Made by a program: the position numbers and the translations under genes. The notes beneath the pieces are model-generated. The model did not search any database, was not told the DNA's origin, and worked only from the letters and a program-made list of their open reading frames with translations. Positions 14,405 to 23,097 of a DNA stretch of 64,000 bases are shown here, one piece after another. The DNA lies in the NCBI RefSeq assembly GCF_902506435.1, contig NZ_LR733215.1:1090710-1154709 (forward strand), given 5' to 3'. Origin of the DNA: Nocardioides sp. AX2bis (GTDB lineage Bacteria > Actinomycetota > Actinomycetes > Propionibacteriales > Nocardioidaceae). Position 1 is the first letter of the stretch. Each line of letters opens with the position of its first letter.

Positions 14405-15151
14405 TCAGCCGCCGTTCGGCTCGGGGGAGTCGAAGTAGGGGTACTCCTCCATGAACGAGGACAGCGCCTCGCCCGAGAACTCCGAGCAGTACTGCCACGC
14501 GCCGAGCTGGTCGCTGACCTCGGTGTTGCCCGCGCCGCCGGCCGACCAGTGGGTCAGGGCGACGTGCTGGCCGTCGGGGAACGGGTCGCCGTCCTCCTCG
14601 GTCCACGGGACGGCCTTGAACTTGTAGCGGTAGTTGTCGGTGCCGGGGAACTGGCTGGCCACCGCGCGCAGCTCGGTCATCGCCTCGTCGTCGGCGGCGA
14701 TCGTCTCGTCGTACCAGACGAAGGTGTAGCCGTGCTCCAGGTTGTGCACCAGCTCGCGCAGGTCCGGGCGGTCGTCGTCGGTGTAGAGCTTGCGGTCCAT
14801 CGTGTCCGGGGTGTTGTAGTGCGCGCCGAACGCCGGCGGGCTCTCCTCGTACTCGACCGGCGTGCCGTCGGGCACGTGCTCCTGGTTGCCGTTCGCCTTC
14901 TTCGTCTCGACCTCGCCGCAGGCGCTGACCGGGGCGCCGAGCGAGGCCAGCTCGACGTCCTCGAACTGGCGCAGCTCCCACCAGTTCGCGATCGGGCGGT
15001 AGGCGGCGGCCCCCACGATCAGCAGCGCGACGACCACGCAGACCACGACGATGGCCAGGCCCCGGCCGCGCTCGGCGGACCGCTGCTTCTTGGTCAGCGC
15101 GTCGATCTTGGCCTTGCGGTCGGTCTTCTGGCTCTTGGTGGACTTGGCCAC
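14405..15151 (-). CDS. DUF3105 membrane-anchored protein
   Basis: A 248-residue protein. A lysine-rich cytosolic head (about residues 1-33) is followed by one membrane segment GLAIVVVCVVVALLIVGAAAY and an extracytoplasmic DUF3105 domain with the characteristic PPAFGAHYNTP, LVHNLEHGYTFVWYDE and a C-terminal WQYCSEFSGEALSSFMEEYP. Biochemical function of DUF3105 is unknown to me. Start GTG 15151 is chosen because GGAGG lies 11 nt upstream; a GTG at 15163 overlaps that ribosome-binding site and is rejected. Confidence 0.85.
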   Translation of the reverse strand: MAKSTKSQKTDRKAKIDALTKKQRSAERGRGLAIVVVCVVVALLIVGAAAYRPIANWWELRQFEDVELASLGAPVSACGEVETKKANGNQEHVPDGTPVEYEESPPAFGAHYNTPDTMDRKLYTDDDRPDLRELVHNLEHGYTFVWYDETIAADDEAMTELRAVASQFPGTDNYRYKFKAVPWTEEDGDPFPDGQHVALTHWSAGGAGNTEVSDQLGAWQYCSEFSGEALSSFMEEYPYFDSPEPNGG

Positions 15152-15263
15152 GGCGCGGAGCACCTCCGGGTCTGGTGGGGGCGGGACGGGTGAGCAGGTG
15201 GCCCGCCGCGGTCACGGGACCGGGCGCGCCGACGGGCGGCTCGCTCGGGATCCGCGGCTGAGT

Positions 15264-16283
15264 CTACGGACTCGCCGGTGGGCCGGCGGACCGCGGGCGC
15301 AGTGCGTACGTGCTGCCCCCCGCGCCACGGTCGGCGGTCCACCCGTGGGCGAAGGCGACCGCGTGCACGCCGCCCTCGAGGAGGGTGTCGCCGCGGTCGG
15401 GGTCGGCGTCGAGGTGCAGCAGGTCCGGGCCCGCGGGGCGGACGACCGCACCGTCGCCCAGGGCGACCGCCAGCGCGGCGGCGAGGTCCTCGACGTCGGC
15501 GGGCACGCCGAAGGGGGCGGCGTCGTCCGCGGCGCCGCGCACGGCCCGTACGACCGCCTCGCGCGCGCCCCAGCCGAACAGGTCGGCGCCCTCGGGCCGC
15601 ACCACCGCCCGGGCGCCGGGGCCGTGGTCCCCGGCGGCGAGGACGAGGTCCGCCCGGCCGCGCACGACGGCGAACGGGCGGGCGTGCAGCTTGCCCTGGG
15701 CGAGCTCGGCGGCTCCGGCGAGCTCGTCGGCCACCGCCGGCGCGGTCACCAGCAGCGGGTTGCCGTGGGCGTCGGTACGGCCGGCGTGGTCGTCGAGGAC
15801 GACCAGGCCGGCGGCACCGACGGCGATGTCGGTCTGGCCCTCACGCCACGCGCGGCCGGCGGTGTCGGTGACCACCACGCCGACGGTGCGTCCGGTGCGC
15901 GCGAGCACGTCCTCGCGCAGGCGGCGGGCGGTGGCGTCGGGGTCGACGGGCAGCAGGACGACCCGGCCGGTGGCCACGTTGGAGGCGTCGATCCCGGCCG
16001 CGGCCAGGGTCAGCCCGTGGTGGGTGCGCACGATCCGGGTCGGTCCGCGGCGTGCCACCAGGCGGGCGGTCTCGGCGTCGAGGTGATCCTCCCGGGTCCC
16101 GTCGACGACGCGGCCCTCCGCCTTGGCCACGGCCTTGCTGGTGACGACCAGGACGTCGCCGTCGGCGAGGTCCAGCCCGGCGTGCCCCAGCACGGCGAGC
16201 ACCAGGCCGAGCAGGTCGTCGCCGGCCGCGACCTCCGGCGTCCCGTCCGGGGCGTGGACCTCCAGGGAGCCGCCCGGCGTCAC
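15264..16283 (-). CDS. cofE: F420-0:gamma-glutamyl ligase (CofE/FbiB N-terminal type)
   Basis: Adds L-glutamate(s) to F420-0 with GTP. Conserved CofE segments are visible: GDDLLGLVLAVL, LADGDVLVVTSKAVAKAEGR, THHGLTLAAAGIDASNV, VGVVVTDTAGRAWREGQTDIAVGAAGL and ELAQGKLHARPFAVVRG. At 339 residues it is shorter than M. tuberculosis FbiB (about 448), whose C-terminal nitroreductase-like domain reduces dehydro-F420-0. Here the last 90 or so residues (from AREAVVRAV) do not resemble a nitroreductase. GTG 16283 overlaps the cofD stop by 4 nt, so the two are translationally coupled. Confidence 0.9.
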   Translation of the reverse strand: MTPGGSLEVHAPDGTPEVAAGDDLLGLVLAVLGHAGLDLADGDVLVVTSKAVAKAEGRVVDGTREDHLDAETARLVARRGPTRIVRTHHGLTLAAAGIDASNVATGRVVLLPVDPDATARRLREDVLARTGRTVGVVVTDTAGRAWREGQTDIAVGAAGLVVLDDHAGRTDAHGNPLLVTAPAVADELAGAAELAQGKLHARPFAVVRGRADLVLAAGDHGPGARAVVRPEGADLFGWGAREAVVRAVRGAADDAAPFGVPADVEDLAAALAVALGDGAVVRPAGPDLLHLDADPDRGDTLLEGGVHAVAFAHGWTADRGAGGSTYALRPRSAGPPASP

Positions 16284-17266
16284 CCGCGGGCCGGGGCCGC
16301 GGCGGCCAGGTCGAGGGCGGCGCGCACCATGGCGGCGGTCGCCTCCAGGTCGGTCATCATCAGCGGCACCGCGCGGGCCGGCAGCCCGGCGGCCGAGACG
16401 CGCTCGGCGTCGGCGGCGTCGGCGGTGTCGACCAGCCAGCCGTCGAGCACCCCGCCCGCGGCGCGGGAGCCGTAGTGCAGGCCCACCCCTGCGGCGCTGA
16501 CCTCGACGCCGACGGCCTCGAGCATCTGACGCGCCATGCCCCGCACGTGGGTCCCGCCGACGATCGGCGACAGCCCGACGACGGGGGCCGCGGTCGCCCG
16601 CAGGGCGTCCCGCACGCCGGGGACGCCGAGGATCGTGCCCACCGACACGACCGGGTTCGAGGGCGGCAGCAGGACGACGTCGGCCTCCGCGAGCGCCTCG
16701 AGCACCCCGGGGGCGGGGGAGGAGTCGTCCAGCCCGACGACGACGACCTGCTCGGCCGGGACGGCCGCACGGAGCCGGATCCAGTACTCCTGGAAGTGCA
16801 CGGCCCGGCGCCCGCTCGGCGCGTCGGGGTCGGCGACCACCACGTGGGTCTCGACGCGGTCGTCGGTCATCGGCAGCAGGCGTACGCCCGGCCGCCACCG
16901 GCGGCACAGCGCCTCGGTGACGGCCGTGAGGGGGTAGCCGGCCTCGAGCATCTGGGTGCGGACGAGGTGGGTGGCGACGTCGCGGTCACCGAGCCCGAAC
17001 CAGGTCGGCTCGACCCCGTAGGCTGCGAGCTCCTCCTTGACGCCCCACGTCTCGTCGCGGCGGCCCCAGCCGCGCTCGGGGTCGATCCCGTCGCCCAGGG
17101 TGTACATCACGGTGTCGAGGTCGGGGCAGACCTTGAGGCCGTGGACCCACAGGTCGTCGGCGGTGTTGGTCACGACGGTGACGTCGGCGTCGGGGAGCAG
17201 GTGGAGCAGGCCCTGGAGGAACCGGGCGCCGCCGATGCCCCCGGAGAGCACGGTGATCTTACGCAT
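16280..17266 (-). CDS. cofD: 2-phospho-L-lactate transferase (CofD/FbiA)
   Basis: A 328-residue enzyme that transfers the phospho-lactyl or phosphoenolpyruvyl group from the GDP-activated donor to Fo in F420 biosynthesis. The N-terminal MRKITVLSGGIGGARFLQGL and VVTNTADDLWVHGLKVCPDLDT are diagnostic, as are LGDRDVATH, the LLPPSNPVVSVGTIL loop and SPIVGGTHVRG. Start ATG 17266 (MRKITVL) is preferred over an upstream in-frame ATG at 17335, which would run into the whiB promoter. It is divergent from whiB, the same arrangement as Rv3260c/Rv3261. Confidence 0.95.
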   Translation of the reverse strand: MRKITVLSGGIGGARFLQGLLHLLPDADVTVVTNTADDLWVHGLKVCPDLDTVMYTLGDGIDPERGWGRRDETWGVKEELAAYGVEPTWFGLGDRDVATHLVRTQMLEAGYPLTAVTEALCRRWRPGVRLLPMTDDRVETHVVVADPDAPSGRRAVHFQEYWIRLRAAVPAEQVVVVGLDDSSPAPGVLEALAEADVVLLPPSNPVVSVGTILGVPGVRDALRATAAPVVGLSPIVGGTHVRGMARQMLEAVGVEVSAAGVGLHYGSRAAGGVLDGWLVDTADAADAERVSAAGLPARAVPLMMTDLEATAAMVRAALDLAAAAPARG

Positions 17267-17310
17267 GTGCCTACTGTGCCGGGTGGGTTCTGCACATAGC
17301 AGATCCGGGC

Positions 17311-17340
17311 TTGACTTCCGTGGCACGACAGGCATGTAAT
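17311..17340 (+). promoter_or_regulatory. whiB promoter (-35/-10)
   Basis: TTGACT (17311-17316) and TGTAAT (17335-17340) are separated by 18 nt, the clearest consensus promoter in the window. The leader of about 70 nt carries GAAAGGG (17404-17410) 8 nt before the WhiB start. Confidence 0.65.
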
Positions 17341-17418
17341 TCCCACAGTGTCGTTCGGGTCCCCACCCTCTCGGCGCTGGGTCGGAACCACACCAGCAGG
17401 GTCGAAAGGGCGTGCACC

Positions 17419-17673
17419 ATGAGAGAGCTTTTCCTCCTCGAACCCGAGATCGACACCGAGGGTTGGCAGGAGCGTGCCCTGTGCGCGCAGACCGATCCCG
17501 AGGCGTTCTTCCCGGAGAAGGGTGGGTCGACCCGCGAGGCCAAGAAGGTGTGCCTGTCCTGCGACGTGCGCACCGAGTGCCTCGAGGCCGCGCTGATGAA
17601 CGACGAGCGCTTCGGCATCTGGGGCGGGCTGTCCGAGCGTGAGCGCCGCAAGCTGAAGAAGCTGGCGATCTGA
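17419..17673 (+). CDS. whiB2: WhiB-family iron-sulfur regulator (WhiB2/WhmD-like)
   Basis: An 84-residue WhiB protein. Four cysteines at 22, 45, 48 and 54 (C-x22-C-x2-C-x5-C) can bind a [4Fe-4S] cluster; GIWGG (66-70) forms the beta-turn, and a basic SERERRKLKKLA tail binds DNA. WhiB2 orthologues are essential septation/division regulators that act with WhiA or the principal sigma factor. Placement next to cofD matches M. tuberculosis whiB2 (Rv3260c). ATG 17419 is preceded by a good ribosome-binding site; the upstream in-frame extension from 17311 overlaps the promoter. Confidence 0.93.
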   Translation: MRELFLLEPEIDTEGWQERALCAQTDPEAFFPEKGGSTREAKKVCLSCDVRTECLEAALMNDERFGIWGGLSERERRKLKKLAI

Positions 17674-17725
17674 GCAGACCCGTCCTGCGCCGCGTCCCGT
17701 GGCGCCCGGCGGTCCTCTGCGTTTG

Positions 17726-17731
17726 TACAGT
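17726..17731 (+). promoter_or_regulatory. -10 element of leaderless type
   Basis: TACAGT ends 8 nt before GTG 17740. Confidence 0.45.
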
Positions 17732-17739
17732 GGTCGTCC

Positions 17740-20700
17740 GTGTCTCCGTCCCCGGCCGTCGCTGAGCCTGCCCCCGTGCCCGCTCCGGCGTCGGTCGCCG
17801 TGCTGCTGGTCAGCCACGACGGCGAGCGGTGGCTGCCCACCGTGCTCGACGGGCTCGCGGCCCAGGACCGGGTCGGACGGGTCGTCGGTGTCGACACCGG
17901 CAGCAAGGACGCCAGCGCCTCGCTCGTCGAGGCCGCCCTCGCCCAGGGCCCGCTGCGCGGCGAGGTCGTCCGCGCCGGCCCGGCCACCTCGTTCCCCGAC
18001 GCGGTCCAGACCGGTCTGGACCGCCTGGCCGCCACCGGGGAGCCCCCCGAGTGGATCTGGGTGCTGCACGACGACGCCACCCCTGCCCCCGGCGCGCTCG
18101 ACGCGCTGCTGGCGGCGGCCGCCGAGCACCCCGAGGCCGACCTCCTCGGGCCGAAGCTGCGGGAGTGGCCCTCGCTGCGCCGGCTGCTCGAGCTGGGCGT
18201 GACGATCTCGGGCACCGGACAGCGTGAAACGGGCCTCGAGCGCGGCGAGTACGACCAGGGCCAGCACGACGAGCTGCGCGAGGTGCTCGCGGTCAACACC
18301 GCGGGGATGCTGGTGCGGCGCCGCCTGCTCGAGGAGCTCGGCGGCCTCGACCCCGCGCTCCCGGTCTTCGGCAACGACCTCGACCTCGGCTGGCGCGCGG
18401 CCGCGGCCGGGCGTACGACCCTCGTGGTGCCGCAGGCCGTCGTGTTCCACGCCGAGGCCGCCCACCGCGGTGCTCGTCGGACACCGCTGACCGGCCGCCA
18501 CACCCACTACCAGGAGCGCCGCGCCGCGCTCTACACGCTGCTGGTCAACGCCCCCGCCCGGCGACTGCCGCTGATGGTGGTGCGGCTGGCCCTCGGCACG
18601 CTGCTGCGGATGCTCGGCCTGGTGCTGGTCCGCGCGGTCGGCGAGGCCCTCGACGACCTCGCGGCCCTGCTCTCGGTGCTCTCCTCCCCGGGGGAGCTGC
18701 GTGCGGCCCGGCGTGCACGGACCGCCGCGCGGGGCGGGCGGGCGGCCGACGAGGCACGGGTCAGCCGGCTGCGGGCGCCGTTCTGGGTGCCGTACCGGCA
18801 CGGGCTCGACGTCGTGTCGGACCTGGCCTCGGCCCTCACCGTCCAGGCCTCCGACGTCGCGGAGCGGCGGCGCGCGGCGACCGCCGCCCACGACCCGTCG
18901 TCGATGGCGGCCCGCCGCGCCGAGCCCGAGGACGACGACCAGGCCCTGGCCGACAACGGGGTGCTGGTGCGGCTGCTGACCACCCCGATCGCCGTCCTCC
19001 TGGTGGCCGTGGTGGTCGGGCTGCTCGTCGCCGGGCGCGCCGGCCTGGGCTCGGTCAGCGGCGGCGTGCTGTCGCCGGCGCCGGAGTCGGTCGGTGCCTG
19101 GTGGTCGCTGTACGCGGGCTCCTGGCTGCCGCTCGGCCAGGGCACCGCGGTCCCCGCCCCGGCGTACGTCCTGCCGCTCGCGCTGCTGGGCACCCTGCTC
19201 ACGCCCACCGGCGCGGTGTCGGCCCTGCTGGTGCTCGCCGCCCCGCTGGCCCTGTGGGGGGCCTGGCGCCTCCTGCGGGTGGTCGGCCGGCTGGCCAGCC
19301 CGCGCGGGGCGTCGCGGTGGCTGCTGCTGGCCGGGTCGACGACCTACGCCCTGGTCCCGCTGACCAGCGGAGCCTGGGGCGAGGGACGGCTGGGACCGGT
19401 GGTGGCAGCGGTGCTGATGCCCTGGGCAGCGCACGCCTGCCTCGGCTTCGCCGACCCCGACCCGGACCGTCGCTGGCGCGCCGCGTGGCGGTCGGGCCTG
19501 CTGCTCGCGCTGGCCTGCGCCTTCGCCCCTGTCACCTGGTTCGCCGCCCTCCTGCTCGGGGTCGTGGTGCTGGCCCTGAGTGCGGCGCTGGCCCCGCGTG
19601 CCGTGCGTGAGCGGTCCGCGTGGGGCCCGCCGGCGGCGGCGCTCGGCGCGGTGCCGGTGCTGCTGCTCCCGTGGTGGCTGCCGCTGCTCGTGCACGGCGG
19701 CGCGGCCGGGCTGCTGCTCGAGGCCGGGGCCCCCGTGACGGACCCGTCGCTCGCCCCGGACGGCCCGGGCGCGCTGCTCGGGCGGGTCGGCGCGGCGGGC
19801 GCCGTCGGTGCCCCCGCCTGGCTCGGCGTCGTCCTGCTGGTCCTGGGCCTCGCGGCGCTGCTGCCCCGCCGCAGCCGGGTCGGCGTGCTGGTCTGCTGGC
19901 TGGTCGCGGCGGTGGTCGCGGGGACGGCCGCCCTGGTCGCGCTCGTCCCGCTCACCCTCGACGGCGTCACCGTCGCGCCCGGCCTCGGCGCCCTCGTCGT
20001 GCTGTGGCAGGGCTGCCTGGTGACGGCTGCGGTCCTCGGCGGGCAGGGCCTGCTCGAGGGCGGCTCGCTGCGGGCGGGCGAGACCGAGCGGCCCCGCCCG
20101 GTCGTCGCCCTGGCCGCGGCGGTGGCCGTGGCGGCGCTGGCGGTCCCGCTCGGCGGGATGGTCTGGGCCGTCCTCGACGGCCAGGAGGAGCTGGTCGACG
20201 ACCCCGGCGGCGACATCCCGGCCTACATGCTCCAGAGCGCCGCGACCGGTCCCGAGCACGGGATCCTCCTCGTGCGCGGCTCGATCCAGGAGGGGCTGCG
20301 CTACACCGTGGTGCGCGACGACGGCGCGACGGTGGGCGAGGACGAGGTCCTCGCGCTGGCCTCCGAGGACACCGCGCTGACCGGCCTCGTCCAGGAGCTG
20401 GTCTCCGCGCCCACGCCGGCCGTGGTCGCCGGCCTCGCCGAGGACGGCGTCGAATACGTCGTCCTCCCGGCGCCCGTGGACGGCCGTGTCGCCGCCGGGC
20501 TCGACGCCACCAGCGGGCTGGCCCAGGCCAGTGCCGAGGACCGCAGCACCCGTGCCTGGCAGGTCGAGCGCGCGCTCGACCCCGACGCCGTCTCCGGCTC
20601 CGACGGCTGGTGGCGCCCGGTGCTGCTCGTCGTGCAGGCCCTGGCCGTGCTGGCCGTCCTCGTGCTCGCCGCGCCCACCACCAGGGAGGCCCGCCGATGA
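17740..20700 (+). CDS. GT2 glycosyltransferase fused to a polytopic membrane domain
   Basis: A 986-residue protein. Residues about 18-260 form a GT2 domain: VAVLLVSHDGERWLP, VVGVDTGSKDAS, the metal-binding VLHDDATPAPGAL and FGNDLDLGWRAAAAG (a D-x-D/ED-like acceptor segment). After an amphipathic hinge, residues about 405-810 carry ten or more hydrophobic helices (for example AVLLVAVVVGLLVAG and WFAALLLGVVVLALSAAL); an extracytoplasmic region of about 130 residues follows, and a final helix (VLLVVQALAVLAVLVLAA) precedes TTREARR. The design suggests a polyprenyl-linked or membrane-embedded acceptor. Substrate unknown. It is coupled to a DUF5719 gene by ATGA overlap. Confidence 0.8.
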   Translation: MSPSPAVAEPAPVPAPASVAVLLVSHDGERWLPTVLDGLAAQDRVGRVVGVDTGSKDASASLVEAALAQGPLRGEVVRAGPATSFPDAVQTGLDRLAATGEPPEWIWVLHDDATPAPGALDALLAAAAEHPEADLLGPKLREWPSLRRLLELGVTISGTGQRETGLERGEYDQGQHDELREVLAVNTAGMLVRRRLLEELGGLDPALPVFGNDLDLGWRAAAAGRTTLVVPQAVVFHAEAAHRGARRTPLTGRHTHYQERRAALYTLLVNAPARRLPLMVVRLALGTLLRMLGLVLVRAVGEALDDLAALLSVLSSPGELRAARRARTAARGGRAADEARVSRLRAPFWVPYRHGLDVVSDLASALTVQASDVAERRRAATAAHDPSSMAARRAEPEDDDQALADNGVLVRLLTTPIAVLLVAVVVGLLVAGRAGLGSVSGGVLSPAPESVGAWWSLYAGSWLPLGQGTAVPAPAYVLPLALLGTLLTPTGAVSALLVLAAPLALWGAWRLLRVVGRLASPRGASRWLLLAGSTTYALVPLTSGAWGEGRLGPVVAAVLMPWAAHACLGFADPDPDRRWRAAWRSGLLLALACAFAPVTWFAALLLGVVVLALSAALAPRAVRERSAWGPPAAALGAVPVLLLPWWLPLLVHGGAAGLLLEAGAPVTDPSLAPDGPGALLGRVGAAGAVGAPAWLGVVLLVLGLAALLPRRSRVGVLVCWLVAAVVAGTAALVALVPLTLDGVTVAPGLGALVVLWQGCLVTAAVLGGQGLLEGGSLRAGETERPRPVVALAAAVAVAALAVPLGGMVWAVLDGQEELVDDPGGDIPAYMLQSAATGPEHGILLVRGSIQEGLRYTVVRDDGATVGEDEVLALASEDTALTGLVQELVSAPTPAVVAGLAEDGVEYVVLPAPVDGRVAAGLDATSGLAQASAEDRSTRAWQVERALDPDAVSGSDGWWRPVLLVVQALAVLAVLVLAAPTTREARR

Positions 20701-22127
20701 GCCACGCCACCGCCCCCGGCCGGCGCTCGCGGGCCACCACCCCCGGCCGGCGTCGACCCGACGTCACGACCGCGCTGGCGCTCGTCGTGCCGCTGCTCAC
20801 CGTCCTGGCGCTGCTCGTCGTGGACGTCGACCCGGCCGCACCGGGAGCCGTACCGCCCGAGCGCGCGACCCTGACGCGGTCCACCACGACCTGCCCCGGG
20901 CTGGACGCCCCGGTGGTCGTGACCACCACCGGCGACGCGGCGGGCGAGGTCGAGGTGCGCCGGGGCCAGGACGTCGCCGACGTCGCGGTCGAGCCCGCCG
21001 TCCCCGCCACCGCGCCCGACGTGTCGGCGCCGGCCGCCTCGCTGCCGGCCGAGGTCACCGGCCAGGGCGACCTCGCGCCGGGACTGGTGGCCGGCCGGTT
21101 CCCGGAGGAGGGCGACCCCACGGCGCCGGAGTGCCGCGACCCGCGACCCGACCAGTGGTTCACCGGCGTCGGGGCCTCGCCCGGTCAGCCGTCGGTGCTG
21201 GAGCTGACCAACCCCGACGGCGGCCCGGCCGTGGCCGACGTGGTGGTCCACGGCCCGCGGGGGGTCGTCGACGCCCCGTCGCTGCGGGGGGTGGCCGTAC
21301 CCGGTCAGGGCGTCGTCCGGATCGAGCTGGCCGAGGAGATCCCACGGCGCGGTGACCTGGCGCTCCACGTCACCACCACGCGCGGACGCGTCGGGGCCGC
21401 GGTCCTGGACCGGTTCGACGAGCTCGGCGCGGGAGCGTCGGGCTCCGAGTGGGCCGCCTCCCAGGCCGAGCCGGCCACCGACGTCCTCCTGCTCGGCCTG
21501 CCCGGCGAGGAGGCGCTGCGCGACCTCGTCGTGGCCAACGCCTCCGACGACGAGGCCCGGGTGGCGGTCTCCGTGGTCACCACGGACTCCGAGTTCACCC
21601 CGGAGGGGTCGCCCGAGCTCGACGTCGACCCCCAGGGCACCGCCTCGCTCGACCTCGGGGAGGTGCTGAACGGGGCGGCGCTCGACGACGTGGTGGGCCT
21701 GCGACTGGAGGCGTCCCGTCCGGTGACCGCCGCGCTGCGCACCGTCGTCGAGGGCGACCTCGCCGTCACCCCGGCCGCCGAGACCCTCGGCCAGGGCGGC
21801 ACGACCACGGTGCTCCCGACCGGGGCGACCGAGCTGGTCCTCGCCGGGGCGACCGGCGGCGGCACCGTCGTGGCCACGCCCCGCGACGCGGACGGCGACG
21901 CGCTCGGCCCGCAGGAGGGTCTGCGGGCCGACCTGGCGCCCGCGCGGGCCTCGGTGCTCGAGCTGCCCGAGGGGACCCGCCTGCTCGAGGTCCGTCTGCG
22001 GGGCACCGCCGCGGCCGCGTCCGTGGTCGTCCGTGGCGAGGGCGGCGGCGGGGGAGCGGCGGTCGTCCGCCTGCACGACCTCGAGACCACCGCGCTGGTC
22101 GGCGCCGTCCGCCCCGCGCTGCCCTGA
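20697..22127 (+). CDS. DUF5719 family exported protein
   Basis: A 476-residue protein anchored by one N-terminal helix (ALALVVPLLTVLALLVVDV) with the rest outside the cell. It is built of repeated beta-sandwich-like units (for example QPSVLELTNPDGGPAVADVVVHGP and EEALRDLVVANASDDEARVAVSVV), typical of DUF5719. It has no catalytic motif that I recognise. ATG 20697 overlaps the stop of the membrane glycosyltransferase, so the two probably form a functional pair at the outer face of the membrane. Confidence 0.75.
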   Translation: MSHATAPGRRSRATTPGRRRPDVTTALALVVPLLTVLALLVVDVDPAAPGAVPPERATLTRSTTTCPGLDAPVVVTTTGDAAGEVEVRRGQDVADVAVEPAVPATAPDVSAPAASLPAEVTGQGDLAPGLVAGRFPEEGDPTAPECRDPRPDQWFTGVGASPGQPSVLELTNPDGGPAVADVVVHGPRGVVDAPSLRGVAVPGQGVVRIELAEEIPRRGDLALHVTTTRGRVGAAVLDRFDELGAGASGSEWAASQAEPATDVLLLGLPGEEALRDLVVANASDDEARVAVSVVTTDSEFTPEGSPELDVDPQGTASLDLGEVLNGAALDDVVGLRLEASRPVTAALRTVVEGDLAVTPAAETLGQGGTTTVLPTGATELVLAGATGGGTVVATPRDADGDALGPQEGLRADLAPARASVLELPEGTRLLEVRLRGTAAAASVVVRGEGGGGGAAVVRLHDLETTALVGAVRPALP

Positions 22128-22150
22128 GCGTCCCCCCGCGCGCGCCGGAA

Positions 22151-22205
22151 CCGTCACCTCGACGCGCCGCGAGCGTCACCTCGGCTGTCCGCGAGCGTCA
22201 TCTCG
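22151..22205 (-). repeat. 22-nt tandem repeat array (2.5 units)
   Basis: On the reverse strand the units read CGAGRTGACGC followed by TCGCGG and a variable ACAGC/CGCGT end, at 22184-22205, 22162-22183 and a partial 22151-22161. The array begins 1 nt after the TAG of the reverse-strand metallopeptidase-family gene. The same unit forms the array at 40167-40270. Confidence 0.85.
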
Positions 22206-22206
22206 G

Positions 22207-22656
22207 CTACTGGTCGGGCGGGTCGTCGGCGTAGTGGGGGTCGACGTCCTGCGGGGGGAGGCCGAGCAGGACCGCCACCTGCTCGACCAGGACGGCGTGC
22301 ACCAGCGCGCGGAGGTCCTCGCGGTCCTCGGCCCGGAGCTCGAGGGGCCGGCGGAACAGCACCACCCGGGCCGGGGTCGCGCCGCTGGCGTGCACCAGGG
22401 CCGACAGCGGGACGGGGCTGCTGCCCCAGTCGGCACCCACCTGCGGCGCGTCCTCCACGGCGTACTCGACGAGCCCGAGGCGCTCGCGCCAGCGGTCCTC
22501 GATCCCGCTCACCGAGGCCAGCACCATCGCGTCGAAGCGGTCCGCCCGCGTGGGTGTCTCGGGCCGGCCGGGCACCCGCGGGAGGATCGCGGGACCACGC
22601 ATCCCCCGTCCCCGGCGGTCGCGCGGACGAGGTCGGGGTGCCGGGTCGCTCGCCAC
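22207..22656 (-). CDS. Metallopeptidase-family protein, Rv3259-like
   Basis: A 149-residue protein similar in layout to Rv3259: a basic head DRRGRGMRGPAILP, then RADRFDAMVLASVSGIEDRW, RVVLFRRPLELRA and a C-terminal helix LVHAVLVEQVAVLLGL followed by DVDPHYADD. The family is named for similarity to zincin metallopeptidases, but the helix that should carry HExxH reads VEQVA here, so no metalloprotease site is visible. Start GTG 22656 has a -10 hexamer 6 nt upstream. It is divergent from the DUF3499 gene, conserving the Rv3258c/Rv3259 arrangement. Confidence 0.8.
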   Translation of the reverse strand: MASDPAPRPRPRDRRGRGMRGPAILPRVPGRPETPTRADRFDAMVLASVSGIEDRWRERLGLVEYAVEDAPQVGADWGSSPVPLSALVHASGATPARVVLFRRPLELRAEDREDLRALVHAVLVEQVAVLLGLPPQDVDPHYADDPPDQ

Positions 22657-22662
22657 GCCGCG

Positions 22663-22668
22663 AGCCTA
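22663..22668 (-). promoter_or_regulatory. -10 element of leaderless type
   Basis: TAGGCT on the reverse strand, 6 nt before GTG 22656. Confidence 0.5.
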
Positions 22669-22692
22669 GTCGGGGGGCCGGGCGCCGCCGGG

Positions 22693-22698
22693 TACGGT
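22693..22698 (+). promoter_or_regulatory. -10 element of leaderless type
   Basis: TACGGT, 7 nt before GTG 22706. Confidence 0.45.
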
Positions 22699-22705
22699 CG
22701 GCCTC

Positions 22706-23065
22706 GTGAGCCTGGCCCGTCGATGTTCCCGCACCCCGTGCGGTCGGCCTGCCGTGTCCACCCTGACCTACGTCTACGCCGACCAGACCGCCGTGCTCGG
22801 GCCGCTGTCGACCTACGCCGAGCCGCACGCCTACGACCTGTGCGAGCAGCACGGCCAGCGCCTGTCCGCGCCGCGTGGCTGGGAGGTCCTGCGGCTGGTC
22901 CGCGACACCCGCGACCGGGGCCCCTCCAACGACGACCTGCTGGCCCTGGCCGACGCGGTCCGTGAGGCCGCCCGGCCGCTCCCCCCGCGAGCACCGGAGC
23001 CGCCCGCCGGGGGATCGCGGGAGACCGGGCGGCGCGGGCACCTGCGGGTGCTGACCAGCGAGTGA
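22706..23065 (+). CDS. DUF3499 family protein
   Basis: A 119-residue cytosolic protein of the actinobacterial DUF3499 family (Rv3258c-like). The N-terminal RRCSRTPC (C-x4-C) and YDLCEQHGQRL (C-x2-H) look like a small zinc ribbon around TLTYVYADQTAVLGPL. The C-terminal third is Pro/Gly-rich and probably disordered. Function is unknown. It sits 32 nt upstream of manB on the same strand, as in many actinobacteria. Confidence 0.85.
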   Translation: MSLARRCSRTPCGRPAVSTLTYVYADQTAVLGPLSTYAEPHAYDLCEQHGQRLSAPRGWEVLRLVRDTRDRGPSNDDLLALADAVREAARPLPPRAPEPPAGGSRETGRRGHLRVLTSE

Positions 23066-23085
23066 GCCCCACCCCGGGGCGCGGC

Positions 23086-23091
23086 TAGGGT
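23086..23091 (+). promoter_or_regulatory. -10 element of leaderless type
   Basis: TAGGGT, 6 nt before the manB ATG. Confidence 0.55.
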
Positions 23092-23097
23092 CCTCCC

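Noticed and set aside
22207-22656. Active metalloprotease call for the Rv3259-like protein
   Set aside because: The HExxH motif is absent; the corresponding helix has VEQVA.
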